Shown here: one piece after another, positions 1 to 7,913 of the stretch
How positions within the stretch are numbered: the stretch's first letter is position 1
How the letters are laid out: every line of letters starts with the position of its first letter
Assembly (NCBI GenBank): GCA_050701115.1
Contig: JBOHER010000181.1
Location: forward strand, 1-15,444
Source: JBOHER01 sp050701115
GTDB lineage: Bacteria > Actinomycetota > Actinomycetes > Mycobacteriales > Pseudonocardiaceae
DNA length: 15,444 nucleotides
Reading direction: 5' to 3'
Made by a program: the position numbers and the translations under genes
Notes under the pieces: model-generated
What the model was told of the DNA's origin: nothing
Databases searched by the model: none
The model's input: only the letters and a program-made list of their open reading frames with translations

Positions 1-1910
1 TTCCCGCTCGTGGCGTAGGTGATCGCGGCGGTGGAGCCGTCGGGATAGCGCAGGACGATCTGCAGGTCGGTGTGCCCCGGTGTCGCGCTGGCGTAGACCG
101 ACGCCGGGTCGCCATCCAGCAGCCAGCTGGCCGTGTCGACGAAATGCCCGCCCTCGCCGGCGAAGCGCGAGCCCTCTGCATCCTGGCGGCCGTACCAGCT
201 CCCGTTGTCCAGCCGCCCCGCGTTGACCAGGTACCGGACCGACGCCGGTCCGACCCGCTGGCCGAACCGTTCCTTGGCCTGCCGCAGCAGCGGTGCGAAG
301 CGGCGGTTGAACCCGACCTGCAGCCTGTCGTTGCCCGAGTCCGCCACGGCGGCCAGCACGCGGCCCAGCTCCGCCTCAGACAGGGCGAGGGGCTTCTCGA
401 CGAACACGGCCTTCCCGGCGAGCAGCGCCCGGCTGGTCAGCTCGGCGTGCGAGCTGTGCCTGGTCACCACGAAGACCGCGTCGACCGAAGGGTCATCGAG
501 CACGGCGTCGACGTCGGTCGATGCCGAGGCGAAGCCGAACTTGCGCCGGGCGTTGGCGGCCGACAGCGCCGAGGTGGTCACGACCTGCCGGAGCTCGACG
601 TCGTCCCGCTCCACCAGGTGCGGCAGCAGCATGGACGATGCGTAGTTGCCCGCGCCGACGAACCCGACGCGTACCGGATGCCCGGATCGGTTCGATTCGA
701 TGGCTGCGCTGGCCCGCGCGACCCGGACCTGCCCGTTCCGCGGCACCGACACCGATGTCACGACCGGTTCGACCGTGGATTCGGGTCGCCCCGCGTAGCG
801 GAACAGGACGGCCACGGCCTTGTGGTCTCCGTCGTTCAGCCGCCGATAGGTCTCGACGGCGGCCGAGAAGTCCGCCACGTGCGAGATCAACGGCTCGACG
901 TCGACGTGCCCGCGAGCGACGAGGTCGAGGAAGCACTCGAGGTTGCGCCGCTCGGTCCAGCGCACGTAGCCGATCGGGTAGTCCCGGCCTGCTAGCTCGT
1001 ACTCCGCGTCGTAGCGGCCAGGGCCATAGGAGCGGGAGAACCGGACGTCCAGTTCCTTCTCGTAGTAGGCGTTCCACGGCAGGTCGAGGCGGCACTTGCC
1101 GATGTCGACGACCCGGCCCCGGTCCCGGCTCAGCCGGGCGGCCAGCTCGACCGGCTCGTTGGTGCTGCCGCCCGCGGCCAGGTACACCTGATCCACGCCG
1201 TGGCCGCCGGTGAGCTCGCCGACCGCGGTGTCGACGACACCGGAGCCGGGGTGGCTGCAGACCAGTGCCCCAAGTCGCTCGGCCAGCTCGCAGCGGCCGG
1301 GATCCGGGTCGACCCCCACGACGCGGACGCCGGAGGCGACCAGCAGTTGCGCCACCAGCTGCCCGATCAGCCCGAGCCCGATGACCAGTGCGACCTCGCC
1401 AAGCGCGGGCTCCCCGCGGCGGACGCCCTGCATCGCGATCGAGCCGACGGTGCCGAAGGCGGCGTGCTGCCCGGGGATTCCGGCCGGAACGCGGCAGTAG
1501 AGGTTCTTGGGGACCCAGTTCAGCTCGGCGTGCAGGGCATGCTCGTTGCCCGCGCAGGCGACCAGGTCGCCGACTGCGACGTCGTCGATCCCCGCGCCGA
1601 CCTCCTCCACCACACCGCACAGCGAGTAGCCGAGCGGAGTGTAGGAATCGAGCCGGTTGGTCACCTTGCGGTAGGTGGCGGCAAGTCCATTGCTGGCCAC
1701 ACTCTGCATGACCTTGGCGACCTGGTCGGGCCGCGCGCGGGCCTTGCCCAGCATCGACATGCCGGCTTCGGAGACCTTCATCAGCTCGGTCCCGGTGGAG
1801 ATCAGCGAGAACGCGGTCCGGACGACCACGCCCCCTGGTTTGCATGCCGGGGCCGGGACCTCGAGGAGCGCCAGCTCCCCGCTCTTGTAGTTCTGCACGA
1901 CCTGCTTCAC
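1..1910 (-). CDS. Bi-domain oxidoreductase (MDR dehydrogenase fused to Gfo/Idh/MocA oxidoreductase), 3' end outside window
   Basis: The reading frame starts at GTG 1910 and stays open for 636 codons to the window edge, so its C-terminus is missing. The start is set by a GGGAGA ribosome site just upstream and lies 12 bases after the asnB stop. Residues 1-370 form a medium-chain dehydrogenase-like domain with STGTE (39-43), PLGYSLCGVV (92-101) and the nucleotide-binding turn GLGLIG (178-183). The usual catalytic and structural zinc cysteines are not evident. Residues 413-636 form a Gfo/Idh/MocA domain with a second Rossmann turn VGFVGAGNYAS, the EKP motif at 505-507 and GGHFVDTASWL at 587-597. 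Proteins of this fused family sit in exopolysaccharide clusters and probably oxidise or reduce a sugar or sugar nucleotide with NAD(P); the substrate is unknown. As last visible gene of the minus-strand operon it fits sugar modification. Confidence 0.9.
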   Translation of the reverse strand, partial: MKQVVQNYKSGELALLEVPAPACKPGGVVVRTAFSLISTGTELMKVSEAGMSMLGKARARPDQVAKVMQSVASNGLAATYRKVTNRLDSYTPLGYSLCGVVEEVGAGIDDVAVGDLVACAGNEHALHAELNWVPKNLYCRVPAGIPGQHAAFGTVGSIAMQGVRRGEPALGEVALVIGLGLIGQLVAQLLVASGVRVVGVDPDPGRCELAERLGALVCSHPGSGVVDTAVGELTGGHGVDQVYLAAGGSTNEPVELAARLSRDRGRVVDIGKCRLDLPWNAYYEKELDVRFSRSYGPGRYDAEYELAGRDYPIGYVRWTERRNLECFLDLVARGHVDVEPLISHVADFSAAVETYRRLNDGDHKAVAVLFRYAGRPESTVEPVVTSVSVPRNGQVRVARASAAIESNRSGHPVRVGFVGAGNYASSMLLPHLVERDDVELRQVVTTSALSAANARRKFGFASASTDVDAVLDDPSVDAVFVVTRHSSHAELTSRALLAGKAVFVEKPLALSEAELGRVLAAVADSGNDRLQVGFNRRFAPLLRQAKERFGQRVGPASVRYLVNAGRLDNGSWYGRQDAEGSRFAGEGGHFVDTASWLLDGDPASVYASATPGHTDLQIVLRYPDGSTAAITYATSG

Positions 1911-1922
1911 GAGTCTCCCTAC

Positions 1923-3872
1923 CTACGCCGCTCGAACGTCCCCGGCACCCGCCGCGGTCGCGCTCCGGTACCAGTACTCCAGGGTCAGGATGTGCCAGAG
2001 ATGCTTGGCACGATCCTGCTGACCGGAGGCGTCCTCAGCGACGAGCCGTTGCACCGCCTCGCGCCGCAGGAACCCGGAGGACACCAGCACGCCCTCGTGC
2101 ACGACCTCCTGCACCAGCGGCGCGAGATCGCGGCTCATCCACGCTCGCAGCGGCGCGCTGAACAAACCCTTGGGCCGGTGCACGATCTCGGCAGGCAGGA
2201 TGGACGACGCGGCGTGCTTGAGCGCGGCCTTGCCCGCCCACCCGACGATCTTCTGGTTTCCCGGGATGCGCAACGCGGCCTTGACGACCTCGACATCGAC
2301 GAACGGCACCCGCACCTCGGTCGACGCGGCCATGCTCGCCCGGTCGGTGTAGGCGAGATTGAGACCCGGCAGGAACATCCGTGCGTCAGCGAGGCACATG
2401 CGGTTGACGAAGTCGCTCAGGGCGTTGTCGTGGTAGGTGTCCGCGTGCTCGGTGAGCACGTCGTCGACGGTGCCCGCGAGATCGGGGTTGAGCAGTTCGA
2501 GCAGCTCCAGCCGGTCGTACATCGTGTAGCTGCGCCGGAACGCGGTCTCCTCCGGAAGCTCGGCGAAGGAGAGGAAGCGCTTGGCGAAGCGGACCGAGCG
2601 GTAACCGCGCCGCGAGGTCGCCACCGGCAGACGGCCGACCGCCGAGGCCAGCGGCCGCCGCAGCGACCAGGGGACGCGTTGGTAGCGCATGGCGAGGAGG
2701 TTCGCAAGGTGCTTGCGGTACCCGGCGAACAGCTCGTCGGCACCCATCCCGGAGAGCATCACCTTGACGCCTGCCTCCCGGGCCGCCGAGCAGATCAGGA
2801 ACGTGTTGATCGCGGCCGGGTCCCCGATCGGCTCGTCGAGGTGGTAGGTCATGCGCGGCAGCAGGTCGAGGACGTTCGGCGCGATCTCGATCTCGTGCAG
2901 GTCGACTCCGAACTTCGCGGCTACCTGCCGGGCGTAGCGCAGGTCGTCGGGCATCGCCTCGAACTTCGCGTCCTCGGGACGGAACCCGATGGTATAGGCG
3001 GAGATCCCGGGCTGGTGGCGCGCCGCCAGCGCGGTGAGATAGCTGGAGTCGAGCCCACCCGACAGGAACGTCGCCACCGGGACGTCGGAGAGCATGTGCC
3101 TGCGGGTCGATTCCGCGATGACCCCAGCTAGATTCTGCGCAGCCAGGTCCGGTTGTGCTGCCGGTTCCTGGGCAGCCGCCTCCGCCTCTTCAGAGACGTC
3201 GCGGATCGACCAGAAGCGGCCCCGCTCGACCCGGCCGTCCGGCCTGCACCGCAGCCAAGTCCCTGGCGGCAGCTTCTCGGCTTCCCGGAACGCGCAGCGG
3301 CGCTCCGGCACCCAGTAGTAGAGCAGGGAAGCCACCAGCGCCGCGTCGTCGACCCGCAGCGACCCACCGAGCTCACCGGCGAGCGCCTTGAGCTCCGAGG
3401 CGAAGGCGAGTCCCTCGCCACGGCGGAGGAGGAACAGCGGCTTGATGCCCAACTGATCGCGGACCAGCACCAGCTCGCCGCTGCGCTCGTCGAACACCGC
3501 GAACGCGAACATGCCGCGCAGCCGCGGCAGGCACCCGGTGCCCCAGCGCCGCCACGCCTCCAGCAGGACCTCGGTGTCGGATGTCCCCCGGAATCGCACG
3601 CCTGCAGCCTCGAGCTCGTCGCGCAACTCGGGCGCGTTGTAGAGCTCGCCGTTGTAGGTGAGCGCGAGACCGTCGGCGATCATCGGCTGCGCCCCGGTCT
3701 CGGACAGGTCGATGATCGAGAGCCTGCGGTGTCCGAGGTGAACCTCGCCGTCGCCTGCGCGATGGGCGTACCGGCCGGTGCCGTCCGGGCCGCGGTGGGC
3801 CAGGGTCTTGGTGAGGCGGTCCGTGAGCGCGCCGCCGTCCGGCCAGAGGTAGCTGCCCGCGATGCCGCACAT
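1923..3872 (-). CDS. asnB: Asparagine synthase (glutamine-hydrolysing) family amidotransferase
   Basis: A 649-residue class B asparagine synthetase-type protein. The N-terminal glutaminase domain begins MCGIAG, so Cys2 becomes the nucleophile after Met removal. It has RRLSIID (49-55), NGELYN (74-79) and GTSDTE (96-101) for glutamine binding. The C-terminal ATP-pyrophosphatase domain has SGGLDSS (271-277), LDEPIGDPAA (345-354) and SGMGADELF (374-382). The family transfers glutamine amide nitrogen to an adenylated carboxylate, usually aspartate. Inside polysaccharide clusters, homologues are often thought to amidate a sugar carboxylate instead, as proposed for WbpS-type proteins. The neighbouring uronate-forming dehydrogenase makes that reading attractive here, but the acceptor cannot be read from sequence. 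AGGGAGGA lies 10 bases before the ATG, and the glycosyltransferase stop is 17 bases upstream. The gene symbol names the family, not a proven housekeeping role. Confidence 0.93.
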   Translation of the reverse strand: MCGIAGSYLWPDGGALTDRLTKTLAHRGPDGTGRYAHRAGDGEVHLGHRRLSIIDLSETGAQPMIADGLALTYNGELYNAPELRDELEAAGVRFRGTSDTEVLLEAWRRWGTGCLPRLRGMFAFAVFDERSGELVLVRDQLGIKPLFLLRRGEGLAFASELKALAGELGGSLRVDDAALVASLLYYWVPERRCAFREAEKLPPGTWLRCRPDGRVERGRFWSIRDVSEEAEAAAQEPAAQPDLAAQNLAGVIAESTRRHMLSDVPVATFLSGGLDSSYLTALAARHQPGISAYTIGFRPEDAKFEAMPDDLRYARQVAAKFGVDLHEIEIAPNVLDLLPRMTYHLDEPIGDPAAINTFLICSAAREAGVKVMLSGMGADELFAGYRKHLANLLAMRYQRVPWSLRRPLASAVGRLPVATSRRGYRSVRFAKRFLSFAELPEETAFRRSYTMYDRLELLELLNPDLAGTVDDVLTEHADTYHDNALSDFVNRMCLADARMFLPGLNLAYTDRASMAASTEVRVPFVDVEVVKAALRIPGNQKIVGWAGKAALKHAASSILPAEIVHRPKGLFSAPLRAWMSRDLAPLVQEVVHEGVLVSSGFLRREAVQRLVAEDASGQQDRAKHLWHILTLEYWYRSATAAGAGDVRAA

Positions 3873-3889
3873 AGCTGTCCGGTCCTCCC

Positions 3890-5098
3890 TCAGCCGCCGA
3901 GGAGGCGGTCGTAGACGCCGACGTACGGCGGGATCTGGTGGCGCCAGGCGAGCACGTCTTCTACCCTGCGGCGGCCGAGCGCTGCCAGCTGCTTGCGACG
4001 GACTTCGTCGGCCAGCAGATCGAGGATCTTCTCCGCGAAGTCGCCGACCCGGTTGGGCTCGGCGTAGTCGGCCGCGCCTGCTGCCGAGACGCGCGTCTCG
4101 ACCAGGTCGAACGCGATGACCGGAAGCTCGAAGGCCATGTATTCCATCGTCTTGTTCATCGTGGACACATCGTTGAGCGGGTTCTTCGGGTCCGGTGACA
4201 GGCCGATGTCGGCCGTGGACAGCAGCCGCGCCACGGTCTCGTCGGGCACCCGTCCGGTGAACTCGACGTAGCCATCGAGGCTCAGCTCGGCCGCGAGACC
4301 GCGCAGATCCGGCCCGGCGTCTCCGTCGCCGATGAGGGTCAGCGCCACGTCCGTCCGGCCCCGGACGTGCACGATGTGGTGCATCGCTCGCAGCGCGAGG
4401 TCGACGCCGTCCTGGGGTCCCATCACACCGAGGTAGACCAGAAGGTGGTCGTAGCCGCGGCGTAACTCGACTTCTGGCTCGCCCCGTCGCATGCGGTTCG
4501 GATCCGGGCCGGTCCGGACGACCGTCACGTCATCGGGGCGCTTGCCGCCACGTTCTATCGCGACCCGGCGGTAGGAGTCGTTCGTGGCGATGACCTGCGC
4601 GGACAGCCGGTAGGTGATCCGTTCGGCTAGCAGCAGGGCCCGGTAGGGCAGGGCCGACGGCGCCGCGAATCGCGATCGGTACAGCTCCGGGCACAGGTCG
4701 TGCTGGTCGAAAACAAGCCGCACGCGGAAGGCGACCATGAACGGCAGGGCGGCCGCCCACAGCACATCCGGAGGGTTGCATACCTGCACGATCCCGAATG
4801 GCCTGCGTCGCCAGGCCCGGATCAGCCCGGCGAAGGTCGCCAGGATCGAGTAGGCGTACTCGGCGAGGAACATCACCTGCCGGGTGATCGGTGGGAATGC
4901 CGGGTACTTGAACAGGTGGACACCGTCGAGCTCGGCATAGGCCGGGTCGCCCTTGCCCTTGGGGCACACCACCGACACCTGGTAGCCCGCGGCTCGCAGC
5001 GCCCGGCACTCAAGCCACACCCGCCGGTCGAACGGCACCGGCAGGTTCTGTACGACGATGCAGACGTGCCGCGCGCGGCGGCCGGCAGAGATCCTCAC
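3890..5098 (-). CDS. Glycosyltransferase family 4 (GT4) protein
   Basis: A 402-residue GT-B-fold glycosyltransferase. The N-terminal half has the typical opening (NLPVPFDRRVWLECRAL, residues 18-34), where the acceptor usually binds, and DQHDLCPELY (131-140). The C-terminal nucleotide-sugar half has VYLGVMGPQDGVDLAL (about 221-236), GDGDAGPDL, TGRVPDE and KTMEYMAFELPVIAFD (about 306-321). That last stretch holds the conserved acid of the retaining GT4 site. It presumably adds one sugar to the lipid-linked repeat unit on the inner face of the membrane; donor and acceptor are unknown. The start is GTG 5098 in a GTGA overlap with the preceding dehydrogenase stop, with AGGGGG 7 bases upstream, implying translational coupling. 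Other GT4 sub-activities cannot be excluded. Confidence 0.92.
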   Translation of the reverse strand: MRISAGRRARHVCIVVQNLPVPFDRRVWLECRALRAAGYQVSVVCPKGKGDPAYAELDGVHLFKYPAFPPITRQVMFLAEYAYSILATFAGLIRAWRRRPFGIVQVCNPPDVLWAAALPFMVAFRVRLVFDQHDLCPELYRSRFAAPSALPYRALLLAERITYRLSAQVIATNDSYRRVAIERGGKRPDDVTVVRTGPDPNRMRRGEPEVELRRGYDHLLVYLGVMGPQDGVDLALRAMHHIVHVRGRTDVALTLIGDGDAGPDLRGLAAELSLDGYVEFTGRVPDETVARLLSTADIGLSPDPKNPLNDVSTMNKTMEYMAFELPVIAFDLVETRVSAAGAADYAEPNRVGDFAEKILDLLADEVRRKQLAALGRRRVEDVLAWRHQIPPYVGVYDRLLGG

Positions 5099-6423
5099 CA
5101 GCCCACCCCCTGGTAGCCGTCGAGAGTCTCCAGCGAGGCGCTGAGCCTGCCGTTGAGGTCGAGCACGACCGGCGGCGTCGCGGCGACGACGGCAGCCACC
5201 ACATCAGGGTCGGCGGACGAGACGACCGCGACGTGCGCGCCCGCGACGGCCTCCGCCGCGTCATCATGCAGCACCTTATGGAGGTGGGGAAGCCGTTCCT
5301 GCACGTACCGGAGGTTGGCGCCGGTGAGGTGGGCCATGTTGACGACCGGGTCGTGGATTCGGACGTCAAGGCCCTTGCCGATCAGAATCTCCGCAAGGGC
5401 GACGTTGGGGCTCTCCCGCAGATCGTCGGTGTTGTGCTTGAACGAAAGGCCGAGCAGCGCCACCCGCCGGTTGTCCCCGCCGCCCGCGTCCACGGCGTGC
5501 AGGATGCGGTCGGCGACATCCCGGACGAGCATCTCGTTGGAGGCGAGCGACGCATCCAGGACCGGGAGGTGCACGCTGTTCATCCGGCCGAGGTAGAGCA
5601 GGCTGCGGAGATCCTTGGGCAGACAGGAACCGCCGAAGGCGAAGCCCGGTCGTAGGTAGGCGGGCGAGATGTTGAGTTGGCGGTCCTGAACGAACACGTC
5701 CATCACCTGCCGGGAGTCGACCTCGAGCATCCGGTAGAGGCGGGAGAGCTCGTTCGCGAACGACACCTTGAGCGCATGGAACGCGTTGCACGCGTACTTG
5801 ATACTTTCGGCGGATCGGGTCGCGACGACGTGCACCGAACAGTCGAGGAATGCGAAGAGCTCGCGCACTGCCGTCGCTGCGGCCGCCGAGCCCCCGATGA
5901 CCAGGAACGGCGGGCCGAAGAAGTCGGCGACGCTGGACCCCTCACGGAGGAACTCGGGGCACATGGCGATCTGCAGGCCGGTGCCGACCGTGCGCCCAGA
6001 GGTGGCCTCGAGGAGCGGGACAAGCACCTCGTCGACGGTTCCCGGCGGCACCGTCGACCGGATGACCAGCGTGTGCGGCCGGTCCGAACCGGCCAGCGCG
6101 GCGCCGATCTCGCCGACCACCCTGCTCACCTGCCCAAGGTCGGTGCTGCCGTTGGCCGCCGACGGGGTTCCGACGCAGACGAGTGAGAGGTCGGAGGACT
6201 GCAAGCCGTCGCGGACCGATCCCGTGGCGCGCAGCGCACCCGACCCGACCGCCTTGGCGAGTAGTTCGTCAAGCCCTGGCTCGATCACCGGCGCACGACA
6301 GGCGTTGACCGCGGCGACCTTGCCGGGATCCGTGTCGACTCCGGCGACGCGGTGACCGCGGGCAGCCAGGCAGGTGGCGGTAACGGTGCCGACGTAGCCG
6401 AGCCCGAACAACGTGACGTTCAC
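5095..6423 (-). CDS. UDP-glucose/GDP-mannose dehydrogenase family protein, closest in motif pattern to GDP-mannose 6-dehydrogenase
   Basis: A 442-residue nucleotide-sugar 6-dehydrogenase that oxidises C6 of a nucleotide hexose to a carboxylate in two NAD-dependent steps. Visible motifs are the Rossmann turn FGLGYVG (6-12), VIEPGLDELL (46-55), CVGTPSAANGSTDLG (83-97), RSTVPPGTV (122-130), MCPEFLREGS (154-163), KYACNAFHALKVSFANE (209-225), GFAFGGSCLPKD (260-271) with catalytic Cys267, and LGLSFKHNTDDLRESP (324-339). Several blocks, the catalytic Cys position and the overall length match AlgD GDP-mannose dehydrogenase better than the UDP-glucose enzymes I recall, so a mannuronate product is my preferred guess. 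A longer frame opens upstream (to 6708), but that part reads through the preceding gene. GTG 6423 has GGAGG 4 bases upstream and makes a GTGA overlap with the preceding stop. Confidence 0.93.
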   Translation of the reverse strand: MNVTLFGLGYVGTVTATCLAARGHRVAGVDTDPGKVAAVNACRAPVIEPGLDELLAKAVGSGALRATGSVRDGLQSSDLSLVCVGTPSAANGSTDLGQVSRVVGEIGAALAGSDRPHTLVIRSTVPPGTVDEVLVPLLEATSGRTVGTGLQIAMCPEFLREGSSVADFFGPPFLVIGGSAAAATAVRELFAFLDCSVHVVATRSAESIKYACNAFHALKVSFANELSRLYRMLEVDSRQVMDVFVQDRQLNISPAYLRPGFAFGGSCLPKDLRSLLYLGRMNSVHLPVLDASLASNEMLVRDVADRILHAVDAGGGDNRRVALLGLSFKHNTDDLRESPNVALAEILIGKGLDVRIHDPVVNMAHLTGANLRYVQERLPHLHKVLHDDAAEAVAGAHVAVVSSADPDVVAAVVAATPPVVLDLNGRLSASLETLDGYQGVGW

Positions 6424-7913
6424 GTGACCTCCCCGTTTGCCGGTGTGGTGGACCCGACCGGGGAGAACTTCCCGGCCGGGAACTCTTCGGTGCGCCGCGC
6501 CACCCGCCCGCGCAGGGCGGTGTGCAGTCCATCCCAGAGCGTGCCGTCGGAGCGGTCCCGCGGATCGGGGTGTACCAGCACCACACCGATCACGGGGATC
6601 TGCGCGTCTGCCAGCTGTCGCGCCACGGTGTGCAGCCACAGTGCGCTCGCGTGCCCGGCACGGACGACGAGCACGGTCTCGGAACCGAGTTGCCCGAGGT
6701 CGGTCCACGCTGTGCCGGGCCTGACCGAGCCGACGCCAAGGCGGCGATCCTCCTGCTGGTCAGGCGAGGGCCGGCCGGCCGGGCACTCGGCGCCGTCGAG
6801 GATCCGGATCGGGCTTTCCGTCTTACTGGTGAGCTTGCGGACGGGCCGGCCGGGCAGGTCGTCGACGACCACGACCGGGCGATTCACGGTGAGCCCCTCG
6901 GCGACCTCCAGTGCGAGCGCGGCCGCTGTTCGGGGGCATCCGAGCTCCAGCAGCGACACGGTTCCGGGGTCGTCGCGGACCGCCCGGACGAGCGTCGCGG
7001 CGACGCGCTTGCGTTCCTTCACACCTCGACGTGGCGCGGGGATCTGCGCGATGACCGAGGCGCCGAGGTGCGCGGCGATCTCGCGCCGCAGGACAGGGCG
7101 GTCGGCCACCACGCTCGCGACCGCGGCCAGCCCGAGTCCGGCAGCGAGCCCGAGCACGAGACCCACCGCGGCGTTCATGACCCCCGCCACGACGAGTGAC
7201 TGGCCGAGCGCGCGGGGGGAGTCCACGATCTGCGTGCCCGCGGCGACTCGCGGAGCGCCGATTCCGACTTCCTCGGCGCGCCGACCGAGGTCCTGGATCT
7301 GAGCGGCGAGCTCGGCACGGCGGGCGTAAAGGGTGTCGAGCGCGGTGGCGGTCTCACCGTCGGCCCCGGTCGTCGTCGCGGCGATCGAGGCGTCCAGCTC
7401 CGCGAGGTCGGCTTCGGCCTTGTCGCGGCGGTCTATCAGGGCGTCGGCCTCCGCGTCGGCCGCGGCCTCATTCCGCCCAATGTGGTCGGCGATGAAGGCA
7501 TCGGCCAGCGCCTGGGCGCGGACGACCGCATCGCGGTCGCTCGATCCGCGGACCGTCAGCTCGAGCACGTTGCTCGTCACGCCCTCACCCTCGTAGCTCT
7601 CGAGGAACTGCTCGGGACGTTCGTCCGAGTCGATCCGCTCCAGTGCCGCGGTAGCGATCCGGGTCGTCTCCAGCAGCGCGACATCGGTCCGCATGAGGTT
7701 CCCGCCGTCCGTCGGCTGGTCGTTCTCGTGGATGATCAGCAGTCGGGTGACCGCCGTCGGTTGCGGCGGGACGAGGACCGCCAGCAGCGCACCGGCGAGC
7801 AGGCCAAGGAGTGCGACGGATCCCCAGATGCGGCGCCGCCAGCGGATACCGGTCACCAGCCGCTGAAGGTCCAGCAGCGGCTCGGGTGCCGAGGAAGTGC
7901 TCGTTGTCGTCAC
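6420..7913 (-). CDS. Wzz-type polysaccharide co-polymerase with degenerate BY-kinase-like domain (second of pair)
   Basis: A 497-residue inner-membrane protein. TM1 is about residues 30-49, followed by an external Wzz-like region with a charged, Ala-rich helical stretch (about 145-215, likely coiled coil), then TM2 at about 240-268. The cytoplasmic part keeps the layout of a bacterial tyrosine kinase: SLLELGCPRTAAALALEVAE (320-339) where the Walker A strand and helix should be, VVVVDDLPGRPV (347-358) in the place of Walker A', and ETVLVVRAGHASAL (412-425) with VIGVVLVHPD (441-450) further on. GxGKT/S is absent, and there is no C-terminal tyrosine cluster; I see only two tyrosines (107 and 196). 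It probably regulates chain length or export and is unlikely to be an active kinase. The start is GTG 7913 in a GTGA overlap with the upstream co-polymerase; the upstream-extended frame is a shadow. Confidence 0.85.
   Translation of the reverse strand: MTTTSTSSAPEPLLDLQRLVTGIRWRRRIWGSVALLGLLAGALLAVLVPPQPTAVTRLLIIHENDQPTDGGNLMRTDVALLETTRIATAALERIDSDERPEQFLESYEGEGVTSNVLELTVRGSSDRDAVVRAQALADAFIADHIGRNEAAADAEADALIDRRDKAEADLAELDASIAATTTGADGETATALDTLYARRAELAAQIQDLGRRAEEVGIGAPRVAAGTQIVDSPRALGQSLVVAGVMNAAVGLVLGLAAGLGLAAVASVVADRPVLRREIAAHLGASVIAQIPAPRRGVKERKRVAATLVRAVRDDPGTVSLLELGCPRTAAALALEVAEGLTVNRPVVVVDDLPGRPVRKLTSKTESPIRILDGAECPAGRPSPDQQEDRRLGVGSVRPGTAWTDLGQLGSETVLVVRAGHASALWLHTVARQLADAQIPVIGVVLVHPDPRDRSDGTLWDGLHTALRGRVARRTEEFPAGKFSPVGSTTPANGEVT

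Noticed and set aside
493..1845. 450-codon minus-strand frame inside the oxidoreductase gene
   Set aside because: It is extremely Arg-rich with no motifs. The correct frame, from GTG 1910, gives clear Rossmann and EKP motifs through the window edge.
1200..3131. 643-codon plus-strand open frame opposite asnB and the oxidoreductase
   Set aside because: It is the mirror of a G+C-rich coding strand: composition is dominated by Arg, Gly, His and Asp, no domain is recognisable, and it spans two well-supported minus-strand genes.
6424..6708. N-terminal extension of the dehydrogenase to 6708
   Set aside because: The extra 95 residues are Arg-rich and overlap the co-polymerase gene; the family N-terminus (MNVTLFGLGYVG) begins exactly at GTG 6423 with GGAGG before it.
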